The notes beneath the pieces were generated by a model. That model saw nothing but the letters and a program-made list of their open reading frames with translations, was not told the DNA's origin and ran no database searches. DNA of 64,000 nt from Ephemerocybe angulata (lineage: Eukaryota; Basidiomycota; Agaricomycetes; Agaricales; Psathyrellaceae). Of the stretch, positions 12,001 to 22,400 are shown one piece after another. A program made the translations under genes and the position numbers. How positions within the stretch are numbered: position 1 is the first letter of the stretch; the number at the start of each line of letters is the position of its first letter. Where the stretch lies: NCBI GenBank assembly GCA_013368325.1, contig JAACJK010000001.1, positions 1,426,001 to 1,490,000 of the forward strand, written 5' to 3'.

Positions 12001-13061
12001 TCAGGACCTGAGGTTAATACCAGTTAAATTTAATTCCACAAGAAATCTGATGTCACATACCGTATTCATGTCTTCGTACAAATCTCGCAAGTGCTTCGAC
12101 ATACACAGGTTCGTGATCGGGCCAAGCCTTACTAAATAGGGGTGTATCTTCCTGTTCACCATACTGAAATCTAGTCTAGTATAAGCGTGCCGTTAAATGC
12201 ACACAACGTGGAGGAGAACATACGCCTTTGCGAGAATTTTACCGCCGTGTTCAGGCACAGGACCGACAATCGTAACAAAGGCCATCACACCAGCCTTCCG
12301 AACAGCGGGCTCAAGGACTGCAAGAAGAACAGCGGGGATTAGATCATAGGCTCTGGATAACACCACGTCTTAGCATCTAACTTCACAAAGTGAGGGAGTG
12401 TGGCAACGTACTTTTGATACGCTTGGGGATCGCGCTTGGTGTTGTCGTCCTCGATTTCAGCTTCTTCCTTCTTCGAAGCGAGCAAGGCTTCTACTGCTGA
12501 AAGCTGGTCTGTGGTGGCCTTGCTGAGTAGCTCCTTGCATGTGCTGTGCCATCGACCGATCTTCTTTCGGCCACGGAGACCTTCAGCTAGACAGGCGGCC
12601 TCATGAGCATCGTGCGTGAGCTCTGGATAGAGCTTCGCAAAAGCTTCGTAGGCCTTTGGGCTGCGGGTACGTGAGTTGTAGAGACTTCGAAGGTCCTTGG
12701 CAGAGATGGTAGTCGTCGTGTTTCGGCTTCGTGGATTCAACTGCCATCGGTACCATTCTTTAAGTCGCTGTAAACGAATTGGCTCAGGTCAGCAGATTGG
12801 CATTAAGATCACGTCGACGTGGCTTACGCGCTGTAGCTTGTCTAATCTCTCAGAATATACGCTCAACTGCTGGTCGTCGAGGTCCTTCATATCGAGGCCG
12901 GGAAAAAGCTCAGCGATGAGGGGGAACTTCTTCAGATAAGCATTGAAGAGCCGAGGCCAGAAAAGTTTATAGTTTCTGAGAACCTGACACTCTTCGTATT
13001 CGGGTATGAAGCCGTTGAGAAACTCTCGTCGAATGGGATCCGCCCACCCTATAGGAGCCAT
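9095..13061 (-). CDS. Large transposon-associated protein of unknown function
   Basis: One spliced gene of about 1,100 residues. It starts MAPIGWADPIRREFLNGF at 13061, about 84 bp downstream of a TATATATA box. The N-terminal domain has FWPRLFNAYLKKFPLIAELF and RRLKEWYRWQLNPRSRN, the fungal FW...FP...K.W.N pattern, then helical repeats (SPKAYEAFAKLYPELTHD, VGPVPEHGGKILAKA, RKIHPYLVRLGPITN). A long Pro/Ser-rich middle contains an 86/82-residue tandem duplication. The C-terminal domain is WFSLAVDDLCQQNLGDRWME, LLGKWVTLETNLGFGRLSKG, PEEWAKWTNKAVRG, TKWWSSIQPDFRSSTGPL and GPNGFIAMMMLLLWWGRLTL, matching a family that I recall as abundant around mushroom DNA transposons. Good GT...AG introns join the blocks (for example 9563-9619 and near 10780-10830). 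Role unknown; nucleic-acid or chromatin binding would be a guess. Confidence 0.75.
11184..11687 (-). repeat. In-frame tandem duplication within the large cargo gene
   Basis: Copy 1 (11687-11430, 86 codons) and copy 2 (11429-11184, 82 codons) both run from SGAHLRNHAVVS to SKPFGSLE. Copy 2 lacks four residues (PSPQ) after SERSER; otherwise they differ at a few positions. The junction is exact, GSLE followed by SGAHL. Confidence 0.92.
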
Positions 13062-13144
13062 AATTGTGGGAGCGACGTTGGGTAGAGAAAGAGAGGTGTG
13101 GAAGAATACACGGGAGATTCGAGTCGGAAGAAGGTCTGGCACTG

Positions 13145-13152
13145 TATATATA
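13145..13152 (-). promoter_or_regulatory. TATA box of the large cargo gene
   Basis: TATATATA lies 84 bp before the MAPIGW start codon on the minus strand. With a usual offset of about 30 bp, transcription would begin near 13115, leaving a short leader and favouring the ATG at 13061 over upstream codons. Confidence 0.5.
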
Positions 13153-13559
13153 GTCACACATAACCCCGACGTCCTTTTTCGACGTGCGATAACCGCCGGT
13201 CACCTCACGGCGGACTACTTCCCACGAAGTAGCTGTTTTGGTTCCTTCGTCCCATTAAAGCCTAGGACCTTTCAACGGAGTCTTCGAAATTATGCTTTTC
13301 TTAGTATGGAATACACCAATGTTTGTCTGAAGTGCAATCCATAAATGATTGACTTGTGCCGGCTCTGCCACGAGCCTAGTCTTAGTTGGCAGTTGAACCA
13401 TCGATGATAGAGATGCGTAATCGAACCGAACCCTTTGCCTCGATTTGCACACCAAATCCAACGCCTTCGTCTATATAAGGGAGGTGAACTACAGCGATTG
13501 ATCCTCATCTCCTTCCCCACTCTTTCAACAGACTTACCCGGCTCCATCCTCTTCGTATA

Positions 13560-14837
13560 ATGGCTGATAGGTCCCGCATGAGAAACGAGAGCGTTTCCTC
13601 TCCAGCGCTCTCGTCGGCTATGCAGGAGCTCTTAGGGTCCTTTATGCGAGCTCTGGATCTGCGCAAGTACACCTATTCGGGCCAGCACTACCTCCCTGAC
13701 AGTCTCATAGGTCGCTCAACGATTATGAAAGGACAGGAAGCGGGGCTTGGTATGTTGCTTCCCACAGTCTTAGTCCAAGTCGCGGGTAGTGATGCTAATG
13801 ACTGTAGAATCTGAGTCGTGCCCAACCTGCCTTGGAAGCGGGTTTATCTTGGTTCCCAATCCTCTCGTCCCTTCGTCCCCAGAGCCTGAAAGTGATGATG
13901 AGATTTATGACGATGCAGATGAAGATGACGAGCTTTTGCATGGAGCAGGTTAGTCAGGCTTGGTATATTTCTTTGGGTTTTACTCATGTCAGGATCGATA
14001 CAGGATCACACATGCCAGAGGTGCCTGCGACAACCCAAGCGACTGCCCCCTCCGTAGCTGCCAATGCTGACCATGCCGCCAATGCACCCGCACCCGTCTT
14101 TGGTCCCGCCCCTGCACCCATCGTTCTTGGTCCCAGCCTTGCAACCGCCGCTCCCGGTCCTTCCTCTGCACCCGCCGTTGCTGGTCCCGCCCTTGCACCC
14201 GCCTCTGCACCCGTTGCTGGACCTGGCCCTGCAGCCACCATTGCCGGTCCCGCTCCTGCACCCGCTCCTGCACCCGCGTCTTTCTTTTTGCCCGCTGTTT
14301 CTGGTCCCGCCCCTGCACCCGGCTCTTTCTTTTTGCCAGCTGTTTCTGGTCTCGCCCCTGCCCCTGCCCCTGCCCCTGCCCCTGCCCCTGCCCCTGCCCC
14401 TGCCCCTGCACCCCCTGCTGCAGCTCCCGCCTCCGCCCCTCTTCCACCTCCACCACCAGCAGTGGCCGCTACCTCCACCATAATTCCCGGTTTCCACTCC
14501 CTTTTGGGGGTTCCACCCCCTGCTCCCCAGGACGCCGTCTTTGCAGAGCCAGGTGGTAAGTCACTTCTATCTCCCCTGATGCTTTGTTGTATTCAACTTT
14601 CCTCAGAGGATCGATACTACACTATCACACGTGGACTTCGTGTAGGTGTACTCACTGGCTGGTAAGTGGCTATCGCTTACTTTCACGTTCACACCTCCCA
14701 CACTCCTCTCCAGGCAGAACACATCCCCGTACGTCACGAGCGTAGCAGCTGCTGCCTTCAGTCGCCATCGCACCCTGCAAGCCGCCTATGAGGCGTACTG
14801 TACCGCCTACAACAGGGGCTCTGTTATGTACCTTTGA
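13560..14837 (+). CDS. Pro/Ala-rich protein with C-terminal RNase H1 N-terminal (hybrid-binding) domain
   Basis: Spliced gene starting MADRSRMRNESVSSPALSSA. A second exon gives ESCPTCLGSGFILVPNPLV, with a CxxC motif, then an acidic stretch. A long Ala/Pro-rich linker follows (repeats of PAPAPAP and of FFLPAVSG), encoded by imperfect CCTGCCC repeats. The last exons read DRYYTITRGLRVGVLTGW, QNTSPYVTSVAAAAFSRHRT and LQAAYEAYCTAYNRGSVMYL. This is the caulimovirus viroplasmin/RNase H1 N-terminal fold, which in eukaryotic RNase H1 binds RNA:DNA hybrids or dsRNA. No RNase H catalytic domain follows. Introns are 13752-13809, about 13949-14004, 14555-14606 and 14662-14713. As KDZ cargo it could bind nucleic acid during transposition or silencing; that is inference. 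Confidence 0.75.
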
Positions 14838-16020
14838 GCTGATTGCGCCTCGAGGCTCCTTTATTTCTTCCTCCTATAGCTCTACTTTCTCGACCTTAGG
14901 CCCGGAGTGTGATACAGTACATAGATGGTGTGTGTAAATAGGACTCTTACTCGTAGCTTTCCCACCAAATGCTTGTACACCCTCCCCCCACATCGGACAA
15001 TCTCTGCCAATATACTTGTGACCTCAAATGTCTGGCTCTGTGACTAATGCTCCAAGCACCGTCGCCCTGCTCAGAAGGGTGACTGCGCAGAGAAAAACTG
15101 CAAGTCAAGGTACTCGTTGATATACATTTGGGTAAGGCTGGCGGCGGCACCTGTGCCGAACGTAAAATATTGAGACGCCGATGGACGAGTTCAAACACCG
15201 AAGCGTAGAACGACGTTGCAGTAGGTTCAAAGAGGCAGAATCCAAGTATGCTAGGCTTTGGGTATAGGTCGCATAAATATTAGCATTACAATAGTAATTT
15301 TACACTACGAGCGCATCTACATTCCAGAAGAAGGTAGGTAGTATAGCACGAATTAGGGCGCTAAACTCGGCGCTTAGTTACTATGGCCCCGGTATTTGCA
15401 TCCTTGGACTGCAAGTTAATTATTTCAGTAGAATAACGTTATATAGGCCTTTACCCAAGCCTAGAGCACCATTATATGGTCTGGAGGCGTGCTGGATGCG
15501 ACCGGGGCAGTCGTGAACACTCTCCTAGCCTTTTGGCATATTCCGCGCCCATTGGAGGTAGTATCTCGAGAGAACCAGCTTATACAAGGATAAAAATGCA
15601 GTATTAATACTTCTGCAGTGTTTCTATGCTTCTCTTAGGCAAAAATTTTATATGGTGTTTGTGAATCCAAGGTCGCGTTGAAGTTGCATACTGTGAATTG
15701 CTACAAATCAATGCAATCCATGAACCGCACCTAAAAGTCGGTATTGGGGCAAATAAAACATCGCATTTCGATACATAATAGTGGGTATACCATTTTTGCA
15801 CCCTCAAAAGCCTTATCGGAGCATTGGATAGGTTGCAATAACTGAATCTATGTTTTATCTCTTTAGCACGTTTTTATACGCCCTCTGATTCGCTGCTGGG
15901 CCTACCAATCTGGGAAGCTCGATCTGGATCTAAGATTTACGTCCCGCATTCGCTTATATAGTGAGGCACCAGGCGGTAAGTGCCCCCCATCTCCTCAGGT
16001 CAGACAAGAAGGTTTCTTTC
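14838..16020. other. Non-coding spacer inside the element
   Basis: About 1.2 kb with no supported gene. It is AT-richer than the flanks. Near 15890-15990 the phrase ending at a GTAAGT donor could be an upstream exon of the decayed gene that follows, but I cannot show it. Confidence 0.4.
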
Positions 16021-16678
16021 TCCAAGGCGCAGTGGAACTGTAAGTGTTGCAAGCCCCAGCGATAGCCCGCCTTTCTCTCTAACTCGATTCCAATAATAAA
16101 AGCGTATTACACAGATGCCGACCCCGCCATCCTCGCCAAGCGCCGTCGCGCCCTGGAGCCCGACATCCTCCCCTCACCGAGTGACTTCTTGGAGCATGCT
16201 TCACTTCCTCACTCTCCTCGTTGGGGCGATTGAGTATCTGAAGGTCCTCGAGAACAGGGGAAATATCTCAGCCTTCTTCAACGAGTTTTGGCACTACTGG
16301 GCTCAAACACACGGGGATCTCGACGAGCCGTACTGCTTCTATCCAGTCGTTCCTCACCGTTCTCGGCGGGTGGCACAATATCGAAGGGTGCGTTCCACTT
16401 GAGGATGGACGCATTCTGAGCTATGCTAACTGGTCTTACAGCGCGTTTTTAGAACCCTACGCTACCTGGCCTTCCAAGGGCGTCAGCCCGGCATTCGCCA
16501 CAACCGTTACGGTGCTATTCGTGCTCTCCGTACTCAGATACTCGAAGCCGTTGCCCACTTCCCCATCATGGGAATTTCGAACGAGCACTGGGCTTTCGCT
16601 TGCTGGGCCTCTCACTATCACGGAGAGGGAAATAGTGAAGGTCTCGCACTGGGGCCCTACAGGCCCTTCGATGATTAG
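16021..16678 (+). pseudogene. Decayed transposon-associated gene (RRRRLE...LPxPxDFL family)
   Basis: Exon pieces read YADPAILAKRRRALEPD, ILPSPSDFLEHASLPHSPRW, then, in another frame, IEYLKVLENRGNISAFFNEF, WHYWAQTHGDLDEPYCFYPV and VPHRSRRVAQYRR. After an intron at about 16389-16440 comes RVFRTLRYLAFQGRQPGIRH to a stop at 16678. The order matches a recurrent mushroom family that I recall as ADPxxxARRRRxLE...FL.HA..P..PRW...CFYP. Between SPRW and IEYLK the frame shifts by one base and a TGA appears (16217-16219) with no good intron to remove it, so the gene is probably broken. The 5' end is not identified. Confidence 0.5.
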
Positions 16679-17562
16679 GCTGTACTACGCTGTGTTTATC
16701 CGTACCGCTGTGTTTATCCATACTTCGTATGTTGTGTGTGACCCACACGCGCCTCCTATCATTACACACACTCTTTTTATTCTGTCATTGTAGTACTCCC
16801 CAATGCATGGATATACAACTCAGTGACCCACCCAACGTCCAGTGCGAGTTCTGTGCGCGCTACAGGCACGAATCGGCCTAATTGGGAAGTGCTGTCATCG
16901 ACCGCGCTTCGCAGTCTTTCCAATCCCCGTCGATTTTTGATCCCGACTTTCAGCTTGGACACTAGTCCGGAATACATTGACAGCAACTCACCACCTTGAG
17001 GCTCGAATCGAGAATCCCTGTGCGTGACCGAGCCCGACATCCAGCAACTCGTACCCGACATCCACAACTCGTACCCGAGTCAGAATTGAAGGCCGGCACA
17101 CGCTCAAAGTCGAACATAACACGACATTTAGCGGCGCGTCGCGTGGCTAAGACAGATCCGGAGACCCAAGTGAGAGGTAAATACAGTCCCGTCGCATGGC
17201 TACCGGACTGGGGCTGGGCACTAGGGTAGAACCCCGTCGTGAAGGGCCAGTCCGCCACAAGAAGCGAGGTGCCGCGGACCCCGGGCCGTCCTAATTGGGC
17301 AACCTGGTTTAGTCGTACTAATTGGGAAGTTCAAGTTCAGCTAGTCCAAGAAACAGGGAAGTTCAGCTAGTCCAAGAAGCCAGGTCTTCTATTGACAGGT
17401 AGAGACCGGATACAAGGAATGGTGTGATTCTTAGCCTTGGAAGGGAGAGCCCTGTCTAAGAAGGCTGTCATTCAGTACATCCGGCGGCAATTTAGGCTTT
17501 TGGAATCGGTCTATGGGTAGGAAAAGGGCGGAAATCGATGCCTGCCTGTAGTCATAGATAGG
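16679..17562. other. Non-coding spacer with short direct repeats
   Basis: No gene is supported. Short repeated phrases occur: CTAATTGGGAAG near 16878 and 17318, AACTCGTACCCGA twice near 17046-17076, and GTTCAGCTAGTCCAAGAA twice near 17335-17377. They may be remnants of older insertions. Confidence 0.4.
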
Positions 17563-17570
17563 TATATATA
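17563..17570 (+). promoter_or_regulatory. TATA box of the small cargo gene at 17666
   Basis: TATATATA lies 96 bp upstream of the ATG at 17666, on the correct side and at a plausible distance. Confidence 0.45.
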
Positions 17571-17665
17571 CAGGGCAGAAGTGTGAGGTGCATGGATAAA
17601 AGCGACCCCGGCGTCAGAGGCGATTTCCAGACGCCCGTTCCACAGCAGACTCAAGTCCAGCCAAA

Positions 17666-18091
17666 ATGTCACCAAGCCTTTACATCGTACGTCGTCTAGC
17701 TCGTCTCCAGGCTGGCACTCTCCCCGAGTTTCTAGCCGAAGTTCACAAGTTTTGGCGCGCCCATCGCCTTAAAATCGCGGTCGGCACGCCACAGTCGACT
17801 GTCGACTTTATCGAGTCTGCCGAATTTGCCGTGCGTGTTCGGCTAGCTTTTGCATCGGCCGGCTACTGATGTTATGTGCTTCAGAGGGTCTACGAAACTC
17901 TGCACCGACTTCTCTATTTGGAAAAAGTTCGGAGGGCGAGGTTGGAGGAAGAGAGGGTAGCGCTTGCCTTACTCAACAGCGTTATCGACGCTATGAGGCA
18001 GCTTCACGAGACCGAGCATACCCAGATCCCCATTGGGGCCTACTGCCCCACCTGCATGTTCCATTATTACCCTCGTGAGCCCGCCGCCTGA
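17666..18091 (+). CDS. Small helical hypothetical protein, KDZ cargo
   Basis: Two exons (17666-17830 and 17885-18091) with a clean GTGCGT...TTCAG intron give a protein of about 123 residues. The first exon reads MSPSLYIVRRLARLQAGTLP, EFLAEVHKFWRAHRLKIAVG; the second reads RVYETLHRLLYLEKVRRARL, then a charged helix and a tail IGAYCPTCMFHYYPREPAA. The helix content suggests a short coiled coil. A single CxxC is present, too few ligands for a classical zinc finger by itself. I do not recognise the family. It ends 4 bp from the 3' end of the convergent gene at 18096-18871, so both are probably part of one compact cargo module. Confidence 0.6.
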
Positions 18092-18095
18092 GTAT

Positions 18096-18871
18096 TTACA
18101 GATCGCAGACCCCGTAAACATCCCTATCACTACCTAGTTCGAAAACCCTTTCAGTGACAGTCCAGATGTATGAGTCTCGACCTCGTTTCAGCGCTTCCAT
18201 CTCTTCAACTGCGTAAGTAATACGTCGCGCTGTCCAGCGCTTGTTCTGAACCGCAATTCTGTGGGGTGGCGTGTCTTCCACGAAGACGTTGAGGGCTGAA
18301 TTAATCGTCTCGTACGCCTTAATGAGTTCGTCGTACTGCTGTCAAAGCTGGAGGCCGAGTTCGAGTCCTGTGATCGGTTGACGAAAGCGAGTAAACTTTG
18401 CCTTGGAGCATTCAAGGTATGTCATAGTCAAGAACCCGGCGAGGGCAGCGGATATGACAGGCCATTGATCTTCGAAGTCGCGCATCCAAACAACCGTCTC
18501 TGGATATGGTGGGGGCCCGACCATCGCCGCGAAGTCTGCCTCCTCCAGATATGCATGATCCAGCCCCAGTTCGGTCTGTCCTTTACAGAAGGACCAGAAG
18601 TAGCGAGCGAAGTCGGGGTCGAATAGTACCTCCGAGGCGTGTTGCTTCACCTCTTCTGGTAACAAAGGTACGTTGATGCCTTTGCGTTTTAGATACGCTT
18701 TCCTGTTCTGGATTTGTCGAGAAGCAATAGCACTGGTATAAATAAATGAGATTGAATTCTAAGACCGACGCGAATAAGTGCTTACGCTGGCGTGGACATC
18801 CGCTTAGCCCTGTTGGACTTGATAGCGGTCTGGCGCTCCTCCAGGGTGAGGTAGAGAGCTCTTCGACCCAT
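18096..18871 (-). CDS. Hypothetical protein with basic N-terminus, KDZ cargo, possible premature stop
   Basis: The first exon from 18871 reads MGRRALYLTLEERQTAIKSN, RAKRMSTPA. After an intron it continues AIASRQIQNRKAYLKRKGIN, VPLLPEEVKQHASEVLFDPD, FARYFWSFCKGQTELGLDHA, VVWMRDFEDQWPVISAALAG, then QYDELIKAYETINSALNVFV and TARRITYAVEEMEALKRGRD. The GRR...YLT.EER...R..R..Y start resembles basic N-terminal segments of other mushroom transposon cargo proteins (memory). The frame is interrupted at 18342-18344 by an in-frame TGA between LELGLQL and QQYDELI. I found no GT...AG intron of a length divisible by three that removes it cleanly, so this is either an unusual intron or a nonsense mutation. 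Confidence 0.5.
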
Positions 18872-19099
18872 AAAGCAAGATGTTGAACTGTTACAATATT
18901 TCCACTGAGTAGATACTTAATATAAGGGATGCCAAGATCCGGGCTGTCGATCCATATTTTGTTCGGTATCCTCCCTTTGCGATTTGATCGACTGGTGCTA
19001 GTGACGATGGCGCCCTACTCCGTGGTATCCATATATATGCCCTGTTCTTGCTGTTCAGTGCCATAAACGCGGTCCTTTTAACCAAGCAACACCACTAAG

Positions 19100-19368
19100 A
19101 TGGTTCGTTTTGATCAGTTGCGCATGGAGAATCGCAGGTAAAATAGCTCATCTGCCCTTTCTTTTATTTCTCAAAATATCCTAGGTTGTATGTGATCTCC
19201 ATATCTTTGGCTCTAGACGGCAACTTCGCCCTTAGGCGTAAAACCAAGGCCAGCCCCATCAATATACAAACCCAATCGCGTTCAAACAACACTGGCAATC
19301 GCAAGATCACATCTGATCAAAACGGCAACCGCCATGTGGCAGGTGTCATCGAGTCGAACACGGATTGA
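19100..19368 (+). pseudogene. KDZ transposase relic or mini-gene
   Basis: An ATG at 19100 gives MVRFDQLRMENR. A short intron (GTAAAA...CCTAG) joins to RLYVISISLALDGNFALRRK and TKASPINIQTQSR, ending at 19368. The phrase LYVISISLALDGNFALRRK lines up with the conserved block of the complete transposase downstream, WIHALNLALDANFRLRRK. It is therefore probably a fragment of a second KDZ transposase. Confidence 0.5.
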
Positions 19369-19465
19369 CAACTCACACCACACAACTCGATTCATATATA
19401 CGTCTGAGCGCTTTACGTTGTACCTATGCCAATCACCCTGTTCTTTATGCACCACTTTCACTGCG

Positions 19466-22400
19466 ATGGGCAAGTCCAAATCAAATCAGAAGAAGCGGCA
19501 GAAGATGCAAGGTCACTTGTGCCTGCCTGAGGCGACGATTCTCACAGGATCCAAGCAAGGAGTCGCAGCCAAAACACTCCGGACTGTGAAGTTGAAGGCT
19601 TTGCCGGGCGGGGGATACAAGGTAACCAATGCGACAAAGTTATCCGCCGTGAATACCTCGAGCGCTCCCGTCCGTCCCCCCTGTACGACAGAGGAGGTCC
19701 TAAAGCAGTGGCTCCAGGCATCTGAGGACTTCGGCTGGGATCAGGCGTACGTCACCAGTTTCCTCGAGAAGAATCAAAGCCCGCCCGACAAGGATCCAGA
19801 AAACCGTCGACCGAAAGGACAAGGGGTACGTCACTACAAAAACATACGGTAGTACGCAGGTCACTAATATGCGCCATAGGACAAGGTGACGCATGAATGG
19901 ACGAAAGAAATAGATAAATATATGCGCATCATGATGATTCTCGAGGGTCGAGGGGCGGACCCACCTGATCTCTGTACTCATTGCACCAACGGAGGATCTG
20001 CGGACCATCGATGTCTTGTGTGCGACAACGGCGGCCTTATGTGCCAGAGGTGCATGCGCGACAAGCATGTTCATCTCCCTCTGCATCGAATTCAGGTGCG
20101 TGTCAATATGAATGAGTACAGCCATGGGGTGACTGACTATATCCTCTCGATACACCAGGTCTGGAATAGAACCCACTTCGTCAAAACATCGCTGAAGGCG
20201 ATCGGAGTCCGCATTCAGCTTGGACACCCACCAGGAGAGTCGTGCCCACTGAAAGATGCGGCTTGGGCAGACGACTTCGTCATCATTGACTGTGATGCCG
20301 TCCATAACGTCGGTCTCGACTTCTGTCGCTGTGGTGCGACGACAAAGGACCACGTCGAGCAGCTACTTGAGCGTCGGCTTTATCCCGCGACGGTATCAAA
20401 CCCTAAGACTGCTGCTACGTTTCGCGCACTCGAACTATTCGAGCTCTTGCAGTACGAGGCGAAGATATCACCGTTTGAGTTCTTCAAAGCGATTGCCCGT
20501 CTCACGGACAATACTGGGCTATGCCCAGCAAAGGTTGTACCATTCAGCACCGTTTTCACTTCTCTGTTTATTCATATTCAATTAATGCAGGACCGTTATC
20601 CAAGTATGTTGCGAATGGTTCACGAGTGGCGACATATAAAGCTGCTGAAGCGCGCGGGAAGGGGCCACGATCCCCTGCGAGGTGCATGCGACACCCAGAG
20701 GGGCGAATGTGCAGTCTTATGCCCTGCGTGTCCTCACCCAGGAATTAATATGCCTGAAGGATGGGAAGACGAACCTGAAGAGACACGGCAAGTGGTTATG
20801 TTCTAGAGACGCTTTCACTTCTGACGTCACCTCAATTAGATGGATTCATGCATTAAACTTGGCCCTGGATGCTAATTTTAGGCTCAGAAGGAAGGACGTA
20901 TCGAGCGAGAAGGCGGACCCAGGGCTAAGTAGCGGCTTCGCATACTTCGTTGAGGAGGAGAGCTTCTCGAAGTACATTAAACTGCACGCCGATGAGGTCG
21001 AGCCAAAAAGCACGTGCTCTCGTCACGATGCAGTCAACTTGGCAGACACTCGACCAGGACAAGGATATGCCGCAACGGGCGTCGCGACGGTGGAGTGTGC
21101 TCGTCACAACATGAAGAGGCCATCGGCCGTGTGCGATCTTCAGAAAGGCGAAAGGTATGCATTTTCAGATTTATCGGTTCATTTAAAGTTGATTATGATC
21201 TAGATACAGCAACATGGACTACATTCTTCACTGGAGCATGTTCATCTTTGCGCTTGGACTTCTCAAGACATTCATCATCTCATACGACATAGCTTGTCAA
21301 TGGTCTAAGCATCTGATTGAACGATTGAAGAAGATTGATCTTAAATCGCCGCTGCTCAACGTTGGGTCTAAAGCTCGGTTCGTTGTGCCGAAATTCCACT
21401 TGCCTGCTCATGTAGCGCCCTGTCAAACCAAGTACGCATTTATGCTGACTCCAGGGGCTGGTTTGGGCGATGGCGAAGCAGCAGAGCGCGGATGGGCCGA
21501 CACTAATCCGATCGGCCCAAGTACGCGTGAGATGGGACCTGGAACGCGTCGGGACACACTTGATTGCCACTTTGGCGATTATAATTGGAGGAAAGTCACA
21601 GACTTAGGTATGGCAATTTCTATAGGCACTGAGAAGACTCGATACTTATGCAGACTCTAGGAATTTCACTTCAGAAGAAAATGAACAACGCCCTTCTCGG
21701 CGTTTCGGAACACGCCATCGCTCATCAAGAACTCGAAGCTACGCTTGACCCTGTCGACGTCAGCGCATGGCAGGAGGCCATGGATGCCTGGGAACGAGAT
21801 CCAACGAAGCCGAGCCCCTTCGAGACAACCATCGAAACGCCATCGCAGGTGGTCGTACGGAAAGTCATGGCTGACGATGAGAGGGATGCGCTCGCGACTG
21901 GCAAAGACTTCTCTCTCAGCAACGAGATATCTCCCAGCGCTTTGATATCACGGGGACTCGATCTCGAGGCTGAGCAGTCTGTCACTTTACTGTGTGGTGC
22001 ACCGATACTGACATGTGGTGTAGACGATCCCTCAAAGCTCAAATGAAAGAAGTTTGGACACACTCCCAAGATCGGCAGTTAACGCGGATTCAGCTTCGCT
22101 CGAACGCCCTGCTACGTAAGATCGAAGCATGGTACGAGCATCTACAGCTCTATATTCCAACAACATTACTGCTTCGCAAACAAGTCAGTACTCAGAAAAC
22201 AATCCCACCCTATAACCTTCCGCTTTTCCTTCCATCACAGATTGGGTGCCTCGCCCCGTGCGACAGGCGGCTAATGGAGATTGAGTACGCACTGCGCACA
22301 GCTCAGGCAAAGGAGGCCCTTTACGCTGTCAAACGAAACGTTCAAAGGCGTGTGACCGTCCAAGACCTGCGGGCTCGCTGGCTACGTGGTCAAGGCGCGA

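Noticed and set aside
13984..14497. Long Gly/Ala- or Gly/Arg-rich frames on the minus strand
   Set aside because: These are antisense reads of the Ala/Pro-rich exon with no start or splice support.
14838..17560. LTR retrotransposon remnant
   Set aside because: No reverse transcriptase, integrase or gag motif and no paired long terminal repeats.
20256..20353. Minus-strand 217-codon frame within 19700-20353
   Set aside because: It lies antisense to the conserved CxC2 and DCDAVHN exons of the transposase.
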